Shown: piece by piece, positions 36,230-47,538 of the stretch | Numbering within the stretch: the first letter of the stretch is position 1 | Layout: each line of letters begins with the position of its first letter | From: Chrysemys picta bellii | Lineage: Eukaryota > Chordata > Testudines > Emydidae | DNA length: 64,000 bases | Reading direction: 5' to 3' | Assembly: GCF_011386835.1 (NCBI RefSeq) | Contig: NC_088791.1 | Coordinates: 27,564,998 to 27,628,997, forward strand | Made by a program: the position numbers and the translations under genes | The notes under the pieces: model-generated | The model's database searches: none | What the model was told of the DNA's origin: nothing | Seen by the model: the letters and a program-made list of their open reading frames with translations, nothing else

Positions 36230-36680
36230 AGGCAGGCTCCCTACCCGGCTCCCGCAAGCAGCGACATGTCCCTCCGGCTCTTAGACAGAGGCACGGGCAG
36301 AGGGGCTCTGTGCACTGCCCCCACCCCAAGTGCTGGCTCTGCAGTTCCCTTTAGCCAGGAACCGCGGCCAATGGGAGCTGCAGGGGCAGCCCCTATGCCT
36401 CCGGACCCTGCGCCCCCGGCCGGGCACTTTCCCTCCTGGGCTCCAGCTGCTCTGCTCCTCCCCTGACTCTTCGGCTCTGTTTAAGAGCCAAGCTGCCCGA
36501 GCCAGCGCTACCGACTTCAGGAAGCCCCCTTGCCTCCGGACCTTGCGCCGCCGGAGCAGAGCAGCTGGAGCCCGGGAAGGGAAGTGCCCAGCCAGTGGCT
36601 CAGGGTCCGGAGGCAAGGGGGCTTTGTGCCAGAAGAGGAGGACTTCTGCTTCGTGTGAAGGGCCAACGCACAAGTCACCC
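36230..36680. repeat. GC-rich inverted repeat unit
   Basis: The arm at about 36,395-36,465 (CCTCCGGACCCTGCG, GGCACTTTCCCTCC, CTCCAGCTGCTCTGCTCC) is repeated inverted at about 36,551-36,616 (GGAGCAGAGCAGCTGGAGCC, GGAAGGGAAGTGCCC, AGGGTCCGGAGG). It is probably part of a fold-back DNA transposon of the kind seen at 31,330 and 37,000. Termini were not found. Confidence 0.65.
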
Positions 36681-36999
36681 TACTAGCCTACAGCAGCCAT
36701 AGCAAGAGAACTGAGGCAGCCATTACATTCTCAACAAGCTACAGTGGAAATGCTCAGGGTGATGAATGGCTTGATGGAACCTTGCTGCTTGCATGCTTTA
36801 GCAGAGTCAACTTTATCTTGCCACAGTTTACTGTGGGGAATAAGATCACTCAGCCTTAGACTAGGCTTTCAGTGTGTCTGGGTCTTGCAGGAGACAAATG
36901 CGAGATCTTCTCTGTTTGAGTTTCGGCCTCCTTTTGTGCAGTGGAGTTTTGGAGAGGCTTGTGCAGCTTAGGATATGACATGCAAATTAGAGCCATGTT
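36681..36999. other. Unassigned DNA
   Basis: Nothing was recognised before the hAT element; the last eight bases are its target duplication. Confidence 0.5.
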
Positions 37000-38118
37000 T
37001 AGGGTGACCAGATCACCCAAGACAAATATCGGGACGCGGGGGGGAGGGGGAGTGACGCGGGGGGGCCAAAAAAAAAAAAAAAAACCTTCCTCCGCAAGCG
37101 CTGGAGGGAGGCCCGGGAGACTCAGGGGAAGCGCGGGGCTGGGGTGAGTAACAGTCCGGCCTGGTCCCTTGCAGGCAGGACTCAGTTGGGTGGTAGGGCG
37201 AGGAGGGGGGCGGCCCACGGGGCCAGGCGGCGGCTGTTCTCACCCCCGGCCAGCGGGACTCGGGAGCAGCCGCTGCTGCAGCTCCCACTGCCGCAGGGGC
37301 AGGAAGCGGCCATGGCGCTCCGCGGCTGCAGCTCTGGCGCCCCCGAACCCCCCAAGCCGGGGCCTGCTGCGGGGACCCAGCAGCGCGTACGCTGGGCCCA
37401 GCCCCTGGCCAGTCGCGTCTGGGCTGCTGCCCAGCTGGTGCTATCCCGCGGCGGCCCCGGAGTGGGGGCAGCAGGCCCCAGCCCCCCCGTCCCGCAGGGG
37501 AACGAACGGGGCTGGGCGGCAGATGCCTCCACCGCGGGGCCGCCGCGGGATAGCACCAGCTGGGCAGCAGCCCAGACGCAACTGGCCAGGGGCTGGGCCC
37601 AGCGTACGCGCTGCTGGGTCCCCGCAGCAGGCCCCGGCTCGGGGGGTTCGGAGGCGCCGCAGCCGCGGAGCGCCATGGCCGCTTCCTCCCCCGCGGCAGT
37701 GGGAGCTGCAGCAGCGGCTGCTCCCGAGTCCCGCTGCCCGGGGGGACAACAACAGCCGCCGCCTGGCCCCGCGGGTCGCCCCCCTCCTTTCCCAACCACC
37801 CAACTGAGTCCTGCCTGCTCGGGGCCAGGCCGGACTGTTACTCACCCCGGCCCCGCGCTTCCTCTGTGTCTCCCGGGCCTCCCTCCAGCGCTTGTGGAGG
37901 GAGGGGGAATGGTGAGCCCGGGGAAGAGGCGGGGATTCGGGGAGGGAGCCAATCGGGGGAGGAGGGGGCAGAGTCGGGGCGGGGGGTGTGCGAGCACTTC
38001 CAGGCTCCAGGGCATTTCCTTGTTTGTCCAGTGTCCCGACCGCATGTCGGTCGGGACGCGGGACAAACAAGGAAATATCGGGACAGTCCCGATAAAATCG
38101 GGATGTCTGGTCACCCTA
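37000..38118. mobile_element. Giant-hairpin hAT-type element with perfect 8-bp TSD GCCATGTT
   Basis: The termini TAGGGTGACCAGA and TCTGGTCACCCTA are perfect inverted repeats, and GCCATGTT flanks the element at 36,992-36,999 and 38,119-38,126. Most of the 1,119-bp body is one inverted repeat: about 37,086-37,450 and 37,540-37,905 are reverse complements at high identity around a spacer of about 90 bp. A second hairpin lies near the right end (TTTCCTTGTTTGTCC at 38,016 and GGACAAACAAGGAAA at 38,061). Long ORFs on both strands encode near-mirror low-complexity peptides, as expected from a palindrome, and are not genes. Confidence 0.95.
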
Positions 38119-38126
38119 GCCATGTT

Positions 38127-40424
38127 CCACCTGGCTGATAAAATCTAGTGGAGATCATTCCCAGGTTTCATATAACTCTAACCCCACACTTCCTGCCCCC
38201 TGCTAGGCTCTTGGGTGAAAGAGGGTGTGACTGGGGTAGCCCCATGTCCCCCCAATACTATCAGCTGCAAGAATGGTCTCTTGAGGTAGCTAGCACTCTG
38301 GACCAGACCGTGCCCCAGGATTAGGGAGTAGATATAAAGCTGGCTTACCTAGCCTCTGACCCTAATTGCCTCTGGCCCTGCACTGAACACAGCTCAGCTG
38401 GACAGGCAGATCTAGCTCTAGGGGTCAGAAGGAGTTGTTGATTCTGCCCTTTGGGAAGCAATGGTTATGCCTTGAACAGCTATAGGGGGGGTTGATGTTG
38501 TAAATATCAACCTGCATAAAAAAGACAAACTCTGAAACAGCCCCAACTTTCGGCAGGATAGAAATTTCCCTTCTCAACTGTCCCAGAAGAAGAGACCTGA
38601 CCTTCCCCACTGTTGTGGACAATAGCCCTTCTTTACTGTCCCCATAGGACGTACTTGATTCCACACCCTTTTCCCAATCTCAGCTGGGCTGCAGAAAAAT
38701 TGTCACCTCAGCCCCCTCCAAACCAGGAGGAAATTTGGGAGAGTTCCTGACCACAGGCTTCACACCTCACTGTGGTATAGAAAAGCCTGGCCTTTTAGCC
38801 TATGCTCTCACCAATGTCTGGCTTGTCCCTAGGTAAATGATGAGAATATAGGGGTGCTGGAAAAGAGTGGGAGGGTCTCATTGTTGCCACACTTGTGATC
38901 TTTGTTCACCAAAAATCCCAGTATCTATCTATCTGTCTGGCCTCATCTTTTGAATTTGGCTGCAACCCTTGCTCCAAGTACAGGAAATAACAGTTCCTTC
39001 CCTTGCAGAGCCCCACCTTCTTAAACTGGAAACTTTTGCTTCTCCAAGTGCTTTTTTGGGTCCAGGCCAATATAAACACTGAGTGGCATTCAAAGACTCT
39101 CCTTCTGAGCTCAATATTACTAACCTTCAGCTGTAATGTTTAGAACGCACTCAGGAGTCAGATCACCTGAACAGAAGGCACAGCACTTTTTCTTAACACC
39201 ACAAGTTCACAGAATCTACTTGAAGCTTCAGGAAGCACTTGATTCAAAGCCCATTGAAATCAATGAGGGTGTTTCCATTGACCTCAGTGGACTTTGGACT
39301 GAGTCCTTAGTTTATAATTGACATAAGCACAGTCACTCCCATGTTGACATTATACCATCTAGTCTGTATAATCACTCCCATGCTAGTAATGTGATACCTA
39401 TTCTTACATCCCCGTGTTAGATATTTTAACTCCTCCAAGGCAGCACATCCAACTTTGAAATAACATGGATTTTGAAAAACTTTTAAAACTATTAGTCAAT
39501 TGCTTTTTCTCTCAATCCTGTGCTTACCTGGCTTATTTTTCTCAAGACGCTGCCACTAACATGAAGGACTCTGGGGCTAGGCTGATTTGGTGGTGGCTCC
39601 AGCCAAGTGCTGCTTCTGATTGGCAGCTCTGATGATGCTGGTGTTTGTAACAGTTCTGAAGTTGATTTTAGCACTGACGGTGTCTGTAGCAGTCTTGTTG
39701 GTAACGGCACAGGTCCTTTCAGTCCCTTAGCTGCAGAGTCACACAGAGGTTTCTTGGGGGACCCGGGCAAAATCTGAAACTGACGCATCTCTGCCCTCAA
39801 GGGAGCCTCCCTCATCCCACTCCTTACTTTACTCCGCCTCCCTGCTGGCCTCACCTCGGGGATGAGTCCACATTGCTTCCTGGCTGGTCCCCAGTGCTGA
39901 GTTGCTGCCAGTTTTGGCAGCTGGCAGATGAGGGCCTGGCACACAGCCCGCTGCAGGCAGGGGTCTCTCAAGCTATAGTGGCACCATGACCCCATGCACC
40001 AAGTTGCAATGCCACTCGCTCAAATTTAGCCTGCCTTCCCCTCTATCATATTGTCCCATGAGTTTGGGGACCCTCTCAAACAGGGGTCCTGGAACAAATT
40101 GCTCCCTCCCCACTCCTTGGGCAGTCCCAACCACAGGATTGGGGTTATTCTTGAGGTATCCAGTTTTCACCTTTTTCTCCTGCATCTACTGGCATCTGGG
40201 ATGTGTCGGGTTTTTCAAGTAAATCTCCAATTATCTGAGATTGTCAACTTCCACCACATAGGATCAGGACTGTTCTTTGAGGGTAACAAGTTTCAAGCTG
40301 CTGTTGCTCATTCTCAGCTTGACTATTTGCCCCGCTGTCAATCTGAATAGGGTTTTGTGTAATAAAATGTTTGTAGTTAATTTACCTTCCTTCCAGGCTG
40401 TATTTATAACTCAGGTGTTCACTT
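38127..40424. other. Unassigned DNA with one known repeat copy
   Basis: About 39,965-40,120 is the second copy of the repeat at 35,985-36,095. About 39,225-39,310 (GATTCAAAGCCCATTGAAATC facing a GGACTTTGGACTGAG block) is a palindromic repeat fragment. The 167-codon minus ORF at 39,492-39,995 has no domain I recognise and shows no codon-position bias by eye. Confidence 0.45.
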
Positions 40425-40791
40425 AGCGCTTGTCTACAAAGGGGTTTTAAACTTGATCAAATCAAGTTAATTCAGTTTGAAAACACTTGATGCAATCCAT
40501 CACTGTGCCCTAATTTCACATTTAGCATGAACTCTGGAGCCCTCTTGCAAAGTGGACTAGGTTTGCTTCTAATTAAATTAGATTTGTATATTGTTTGTGT
40601 GGATGCAATTGCTGTACACCACTTTTTTGCATAATTCCAATGGCTATTCCACACAGTGCTTTGCAGGTCGGCCATTGCTAACCTGTGCATTTACCTGTGT
40701 GTCCTCCCATGCCCTTGTGTCAAATTCCCAGGATGACACCTTCCTCCTTTAAAAGGTAGCACAGAGCCAGCTTTTGCTCCTAGATCCCAGT

Positions 40792-41914
40792 TGTGACATT
40801 GCACTCCACATGTTTATGGAAATATGCTTATGAGTAGAATATAATGTAACTGGAATATGCTTTATGCAAAAGGTCTCTTGTAAGGTATCATTACAAAGCT
40901 TATAATCTACTGAGTGTGTTCATCCTATTTGTATGAATGTATCATTCGTGTATCTGAAGCTAGAAATATTAAGTATTACTCTGAAGTCCTATTGTAATTA
41001 TGCAAAGTGTGGGCCATTAATGGTTGTTTAGGATCTTGATGGCTCCCGTTGACCAGAACAATTGGTTGTAAATGGCTCTGTTTACTTGTAAGCCTTCCTG
41101 TGTTCGTGTGAAACTTGGGGTCTCACAAGACGTGACCATGTCACCTGGTACTGGAATCCATCTTAAACCTGGTGCTTTTCCATTTAGAAGGAGGGGTGGG
41201 GACCCAGAGAGACAAAAGATTCCCACCTTGTGCCAAAGCCATAAAAGGGGGTGTAACAGAACAAAGGGGGCTGCAGTCATGAGAAATCCCCTAGTTACCA
41301 CCTGAGCTAGAACTAACAAGAACAGTATCAGGGAAAGGATTGGACCCAGACTAGGAAGGAGTCTAGTCTGTGAAAGAAGCTTATTGGAACATCTCTGAGG
41401 GTGAGATTTACCTTTATTCAGTTTCTTAATGTATTGGGCTTAGACTTGCGTGTTTTATTTTATTTTGCTTGGTAACTTACTTTGTTCTGTCTGTTATTAC
41501 TTGAAACCACTTGAATCCTACTTTTTATACTTAATAAAATCATTTTTGTTTATTAATTAACCCAGAGTAAGTGATTAATACTTCGAGGAGCAAACAGCTG
41601 TGCATAGCTCTCTATCAGTGTTATAAAGGGCAGACAATTTATGAGTTTACCCTGTATAAGCTTTATTTGGGGTTTGGATCCCACTGGGAGCTGGGTGTCT
41701 GAGTGCTGGAGAGAGGTGACCTGCTGAGCAGTTTTTGGTTAAAGTCTGCAGCTTTGGGGGCATGGACCAGACCTGGGTCTGTGTTGCAGCCGGCTAGCAT
41801 GTCTAGCTCAACAAGGCAGGGTTCTGGAGTCCCAAGCTGGCAGGGAGGCTCAGTGGTAATCTCAGCACATCTGGTGACAGTCCCAAGGGGGTATCTGTGA
41901 CCGAACCCGTCACA
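40792..41914 (+). mobile_element. Solo LTR of 1.12 kb, TSD CCAG(T/C)
   Basis: It starts TGTGACATTGCACTCC and ends CCCGTCACA. The flanks are CCAGT (40,787-40,791) and CCAGC (41,915-41,919), matching at four of five bases. A polyadenylation signal AATAAA with T-rich flank at about 41,531 and a GCCATAAAAGGGGG box near 41,240 support the plus orientation. There is no internal proviral sequence on either side, so it is a solo LTR. It interrupts the Harbinger relic. Confidence 0.85.
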
Positions 41915-41924
41915 CCAGCATATC

Positions 41925-42540
41925 ATTATTCTGGCAACATAACCATGGTAGCTCCCCAGAAGCCCCACAGCATGTCTCTCCCAGCTGCTTAGAGCTGTAC
42001 TGAGACCTTGGATCTCATTGCCATCAGGGGAGTGAAAAGTGTCCTTGCGTGAAGCTGCAGGGGCCAGCCACTGGAATAAAGACCTTTTTGTGGACACAGC
42101 AAAGCAGATGTCTGGGAGGAGTCATGACCAGGATGCTGAGCAGTACTAGACAAAGAGAAAGCAGCTCACAAGAAGGGGGACTCAACGAGGGACACAAGGA
42201 GACAATCTGGCAGCAGACATATGACCTGTCCATTTTTTGATGAAGGGGTCAGGATTTTGCACAATAATAGTACAACCCATCAAAGACACCATTCAAAGCC
42301 TGCTGCCTGTGCTCTCCCTGCCCCTGAGGATGAGCAGGAGGATGCTGGAGAGAAGCTGTCCTTGAGAGCCAGGATCTTTTTGAGACTTGGGACCCTGACA
42401 CTGGCCAGCTGGTAAGCCAGCCGCAGTCCGGTCCTGCTGCAACAGATCATAAGTCCTGCCCTGCATCGGCTGAGCCTGGATCCCAGACAGAAACCCAGAC
42501 TGGGATCAAAGAGACCGATCCATGGCGGGAACTTCGGCAT
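41925..42540 (+). pseudogene. Harbinger Myb/SANT-like protein relic
   Basis: Decayed coding sequence. The segment around 42,105-42,160 reads like the third helix region of the Myb/SANT (trihelix) DNA-binding domain (SHDQDAEQY before a stop, compare RDRDQQRCCMKVK in the copy at 48,485). Near 42,370 it reads QDLFETWDPDTGQL, comparable to QDLFETPPQSSQS at 48,880. A donor-like GTAAGTATC follows at 42,541. Stops and frame changes are common. This protein is the usual second gene of vertebrate Harbinger elements. The identification rests on these short resemblances. Confidence 0.4.
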
Positions 42541-43384
42541 GTAAGTATCTTTTCAATTTATTATTATTGTGCTATACTGTGGTTCTGGCTTCGGTTCTGG
42601 GTGCCCCATGGCTGGAGCCATTGTAGACAGATGTGAGCTAGGAGCCCTTCTGAGTATCCTTGCCCCTACCTTCCTCCTTCCCATGCTGTCCACTTGCTCC
42701 CCACCCATGTGTTTCCAAAATGGCGGCTGCCCACCAAAGAAATCAGCCTGTCTTTACCCCGTCCTCCCGCAGCAGATTTGAATAACTAAAGCATTCATGT
42801 ATGCAAAATTTAACAGTTTATTGAGACAGCGCTTACAGGGAAAGAAATCTGGTTATTGTTCATAGTTTCCATGAAGAATAAATGGACATTGCAAGCCCAG
42901 AAAAGGCACAAACAATACTGCTCCCCCCGAGGTACAAATGCCCTGAAACATGCATTACACCTGATAATCACTGCAGGACCCGATCTATTTTTCTCTGCAT
43001 TTTCTATATGTCTGCATGGGAAATATAGCAGAACTAAAGAGTGAGAAATTACTCAACTTTGCATTATTAGGGAACAGCTGCATGCCCGTGTCCCCCAGTA
43101 TAGCTTGCAAGCCCTTTCCACTCCTGCAGCACTTTAAGGGGGACCAGCCTGATGAATAACTTCACAGCATAGCTTGCGGGTCTGCCCTTTAGAATAAGCT
43201 CATTCTCTGGTTACCTGCCTCAGTGTAACATCAAGAGTCAAAAGAGTCAGCTTAACTTCAGTATCTGGAAAGATAACGGAGCAAATAATTACGTAGAAGC
43301 AGTGTTAGGTTTATGTGGACTACACCTATAACGCACTGTGAGTGCAATCTGTTCTTCAGTCAATTTGCAAACATCTAGAAGATA

Positions 43385-43570
43385 ATAAGGTGATAAGTAA
43401 CAGTCAGCATGGATTTCTCAAGAACAAATTGTGTCAAACCAACCTGATAGCTCTCTTTGACAGGGTAACAAGCCTTGTGGATGCGTAGACATGGTATATC
43501 TTGACTTTAGTAATGCTTTTGATACTGTCTCGCATGACCGTCTCATAAACAAACGAGGGAAATACAACCT
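43385..43570 (+). mobile_element. CR1 reverse transcriptase scrap
   Basis: AACAGTCAGCATGGATTTCTC through TATCTTGACTTTAGTAATGC and GATACTGTCTCGCATGACC covers the CR1 reverse transcriptase block equivalent to 59,208-59,360 of the long copy. It is short, diverged and without a 3' end. Confidence 0.85.
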
Positions 43571-44170
43571 AGCATCATCGGCTTGGTGGTGTGACAGGTA
43601 AGGTCCAATGCCAAATTCATCCGACTTTGCCTGCTGTAATACAACCCAAGCAACCTCTACATATTGTCGGAGAAAAACTTGGCACCATGGAGCATTGTTG
43701 CTGTCCGGCTGGCAGACTGTAATTTGAATATGGCATGAGCCCACCCAGAAAGGAAGTATGCGGTGGAGACAGCAGAAACATGGGATTAAAAAAAAATGTG
43801 TTTGAACCCACCTGGCTGCCCACAATTCAGTGAAAACAATCTCAGGCTACACACAGCTCGAAAGCAAAGCAAAGGATCATGGGATACCCCCTGAGAATGC
43901 TATGCCCTCCATTCACAGCAAACTGCTTCATGTGTTCATGAAAATGGAACAGGCATTCCGTGTGCAAACTATAAGTGTGACGTGTACTACTGGGAGTTAG
44001 CTGAGGCATATCGAAGAGCTTCTGATTAAATCCCTGGTGTAGACACACCCATAGATTTGATTAAATCCCCTGATTTGATTTGATTAAACACACCCATTTC
44101 ACTGAGCTCCTGTAGAAAGTAAATTTCTTGTTCCTCTGCTCATTAGCATTTTATCTTGGTGTATTTCTAA

Positions 44171-44299
44171 GGGCTTGTCTACACTGGCACTTTACGGCGC
44201 TGCAACTTTCTGGCCCAGGGGTGTGAACTCTCCCAGCGCTCTGCCGTGACTACACAAACCACATTTAAGCGCTTTAACGTTGCCAGTGTAGCCTAGCCC
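44171..44299. mobile_element. Harbinger-type MITE with TAA duplication
   Basis: The 129-bp element has termini GGGCTTGTCTACACTGGCA and TGCCAGTGTAGCCTAGCCC, nearly perfect inverted repeats, with TAA on both sides (44,168-44,170 and 44,300-44,302). Its end is almost the same as that of the autonomous copy at 54,682-63,331, so it may have used that family's transposase. Confidence 0.92.
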
Positions 44300-44302
44300 T
44301 AA

Positions 44303-45072
44303 GGTCTAAAATAGTGGAGGCAGGACCAAATGTGTTAGAGCCTAGCCAGGAGTAAGTGTCAGTGTTATGATTGGAGTGATGTATTTTGACCAGTCCACTT
44401 TGCACCCACTTTGTCTCGCCCCGATAATATCTCTGAACTTCCAAAGCAGTGGGCAATGTTGGAGTACTGGCCAAAACATGGAACACTCCCTCTTCTATGG
44501 ACACAGTGTTTCAGTCCCTCTTTGCCGGGGTGTTAACCTCATATCTTAGCCAATTTTCAACTTGGGCAATAACATTCTAATTACCTCAAATCAACTCTGG
44601 TCATTGCAATTGAATAAGAGTCTGGACTATTACCTATCCTAACATTACTGTGTGCTGCTAAACAGTTCCCATATTTCTCTCAGAGGTGGTTGCATTTTAA
44701 TGGTGGTTCAATGATATTTTAAGATAAAAGACTAGAATCGCTCTGCCTGGCATAAGTCGGTGCAAATTGATCCCCGCTGCTCTGATGAGGACCTAGGTAC
44801 TGGAAGGGGAATTCCTTCCTGAGGGAAGGTAGATGGAACAGTTGGTGTTTTTTCTGCGAAGGATCACTTCAGTTTCTGCCATTGTGCTCCACAGAAACCT
44901 CCAACAGCAGAAGCTGCTACTGGGGTTGATACACTACATCAGCTTGTAATTTGGCCACCCAGCTCCCACTCCATCTCAGCGAGTCCTATCCATTCTTGCG
45001 GCTCTGCCACAGTACTGCAGGCCCCTTGATTGACCCACTGCAGCCTTCTCTTGGCAGACTTTCCCCCATGAG
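44303..45072. other. Unassigned DNA
   Basis: Nothing was recognised. The small ORFs on both strands are uninformative. Confidence 0.45.
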
Positions 45073-45796
45073 CAGGGCCGGCTCTAGGATTTTTGCCGCC
45101 CCAAGCAAAAACAATTTTGGCCGCCCCCCACCCCCCGTTTTTTTCTTACCCCCCCCCGGCCCCGCCTCAACTCCGCCCCTTCCCCAAATCCCCAGCCCTG
45201 CCCCCTCCCCCCAGGCTCTCAAGCCTAGGAGGGAGGGAGGGAGAGGGAGAAGCAGCGCGTGCGCCACAGTCACTTGGGGTCTCCCCCTCCCTCCCAGGCT
45301 GTAAAACCCGGGAGGGAGGGGGAGATCCCCAGCGGCCCACGGCGCGCGAAACAGCTGATTCGCGTGCCGCTGCTCGCCCTCCCTCCCAGGCTCTCAAACC
45401 CGGGAGGGAGGGGGAGATCCCCAGCGGCCCACGGCGCGCGAAACAGCTGATTCGCGTGCCGCTGCTCGCCCTCCCTCCCAGGCTCTCAAACCCGGGAGGG
45501 AGGGGGAGATCCCGAGCGGCCACGGCGCGCGAAACAGGGAGGGGGAGATCCCGAGTGGCCGCGGCGCGCGAAACAGCTGTTTCGCGCGCCGTGGCCGCTC
45601 GGGATCTCCCCCTCCCTCCCGGGTTTGAGAGCCTGGGAGGGAGGGCGAGCAGGGTGCACGAGCGGCAGCAGCGGAGGTGAGTTAGGGCGGCCGGGGCACA
45701 TTTTTAGGGGCGGCATGGCCCGCGCCAGAATGCCGCCCCTAAAAATGTGCCACCCCAAGCACTAGCTTGTTTTGCTGGTGCCTAGAGACGGTCCTG
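45073..45796. mobile_element. hAT MITE, CAGGGCCGGCTC family, TSD CCCATGA(G/C)
   Basis: The termini CAGGGCCGGCTCTAGGA and CCTAGAGACGGTCCTG are inverted with two changes. The flanks CCCATGAG (45,065-45,072) and CCCATGAC (45,797-45,804) match at seven of eight bases. The subterminal TTTTGCCGCCCCAAGCA and TGCCACCCCAAGCA recur. The interior holds the 92-bp array at 45,306-45,582 followed by an inverted copy of one unit (about 45,580-45,645), so the element can form a strong hairpin centred on GAAACAGCTGTTTC. The predicted ORFs run both ways through repeats and are not genes. Confidence 0.93.
45306..45582 (+). repeat. Tandem array of 92 bp, three units
   Basis: ACCCGGGAGGGAGGGGGAGA begins units at 45,306, 45,398 and 45,490, an exact spacing of 92 bp. 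Units one and two are virtually identical over GCGCGCGAAACAGCTGATTC. The third is shortened and partly duplicated. Confidence 0.95.
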
Positions 45797-46074
45797 CCCA
45801 TGACGGCCTACCTGTGCCTCACTTTATGCTGGAAGAATCTGGTATGAATCTGGCCTAAAGGCTTATAAAGCTTGATTAAGCACTTTAGTGCCTTGCATTT
45901 AATCCAAGGCTATGTAAAGATCATCATTGCTGTTATTCTTGCAGAGTACAAAGAAGCCATAACCACAATATGAGATCCTTTGTGGCATGTTATTTTATAG
46001 GAACTAAATTATGACATAATTAGTCAGTATGGCATCATAACAGGTTTTGATAATTATTGTCACCCACTGTGTTG

Positions 46075-46755
46075 CCGTAAGTACTGATAGAATGGACTTA
46101 AGTATAAATATCAAATGGACTGTTACAGAAGTACTTATAAGTACAAGCGTACATATTTTCAGTACTATTTCCATGTATACGATGTAAAAATACAACTATA
46201 AGCGCAAGTGCTTTTAGCTCCCGTATTCCCTGCAAGTGTCTGGTCAATATATGGATAACTGCCGAAATAATAAGCTCACTGTGGAAGAGAAAGAAAGAGA
46301 TGCAGCTACTGTGTTTGTTTGCTCAATCCAGGGCACTGAGAGGTATGTGTCTGCCTGCTCTGCCCTGGCGCAACTCACCCCTTCGCTGGGCCGGGCAGTC
46401 TCCCTGCTGCTGAGCTGGGCCAGGGAGCGACTCATGAGTCTCCCCACTACAGGCTGCGTGACCAATCAGGAATGAAGGGGGCAGGACTGCCACCCTCACT
46501 GGCTGGTGCAACTGTAGGGCCAACAGAAAAGAGCCCTGGCAGCCAGAACTCAGGGCCTGGAGCTCCCAAGCCAGGACAGTGGTTCCGGGGGACAACCAGA
46601 ATCCAGGACAGTTGGGAGAGATGTGATGTGTTTTTGAAACAATTTTGGAAAAGCACTTACAGATTTAAAAAATTACTTGTGCCCTAAGTACCTTTAAAAT
46701 GTAAATGCAAATACAGGTGTGTAGAGTACTTCAGAATACTTAAGTACAAATGGGA
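46075..46755. mobile_element. Possible DNA transposon with AAGTACTT-rich ends
   Basis: The left side carries GTAAGTACTGATAG, GACTTAAGTATAA and GAAGTACTTATAAGTACAAG. The right side carries CCTAAGTACC, GAGTACTTCAGAATACTTAAG and TACAAATGGG, which pair with the left blocks when inverted. This resembles hAT-like fold-back elements with TACTTAAGTA termini. The exact ends and any target duplication are not resolved. The central 46,320-46,620 is GC-richer and non-coding. Confidence 0.45.
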
Positions 46756-47333
46756 ACCTTGCTTTCACCAAAACTCTAGATTTCCTTATCAAACCTGCCA
46801 TAGAGATTATCTGCAAGTTCAGTCAGTATCTTGGTACAAGGCTTTGATAATCTCAGCCTTGAATCTTTTGGCATTGCTTTTAGCCACACTGCTGAGTCAC
46901 CAGAAATACACATTTAAATAGGAATTTACAGGATTGGCCTAGAGCAAACATATACAAATGCCAAATGAATTCTCAGCAGAAATGATATTTTTATCAACTC
47001 CACACCTTTGAGATGAGCAGTGATTTGATTTAAAACAGAGTATTAGCTGGAGACAGAACTAGTATTTTACCTTTGGCAGCAGCACAGACTGATGAATTAG
47101 AATTCATCACAATGCTAAAGTGTCACTTATGTTGCTATAGTAACTACAGGTGCAGAACAATCACAGAACCAAGCAAATCTCAGTGTGGAATGGGTTAAAC
47201 AGAGTTACATTTAAAGCTGTTTCTGCCTGAAGGCTTGTAAAGCATTAAACTACAAATCGTGTGGTACAGAAGTTCTGAGGCTATGGAAGAGCTAGATTTG
47301 GAAAAGTGGCAATTGTTGAAACTTACTATCTGA
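46756..47333. other. Unassigned DNA
   Basis: Nothing was recognised before the Harbinger-like end at 47,334. Confidence 0.45.
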
Positions 47334-47538
47334 GGCCTGGTCTACCCTACAAAGTTAGGTTGACATATGTCGCCTTGCACCGACCTATTTGTGCATATGT
47401 CTGTACTCTCATTTGTCTCTGGCTAATGTAAGTGCCCAATTACAGCAATGCAATAAAACCATCTCCCCCAATGGCTTGGAGCCATGGTAGACCTACTGAG
47501 ATCAATGCAGCGCAAGTGGAGACACTGCATGATCTACG

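Larger units (their letters stand above)
40425..44095. mobile_element. Decayed Harbinger-type element with nested LTR
   Basis: The left end GCGCTTGTCTACAAAGGGG resembles the AGGCTTGTCTACA terminus of the intact Harbinger. At the right, CTGGTGTAGACACACCC and repeated ATTTGATTAAATC blocks match, inverted, the TTGATCAAATCAAGTTAATT stretch just inside the left end. Between them lie a solo LTR (40,792-41,914), a Myb/SANT-like relic (41,925-42,540) and a CR1 scrap (43,385-43,570). No transposase core is recognisable. Boundaries are approximate. Confidence 0.5.

Noticed and set aside
37013..38148. ORFs of 334, 260, 212, 209 and 205 codons
   Set aside because: The plus and minus products mirror each other because the element is a palindrome. 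No domain is present.
39492..39995. 167-codon minus-strand ORF
   Set aside because: No recognisable family, no splice or promoter context, and it overlaps a dispersed repeat at its start.
43418..43825. 135-codon minus-strand ORF
   Set aside because: It overlaps an antisense CR1 fragment at one end and shows no domain. It probably lies in a decayed Harbinger interior.
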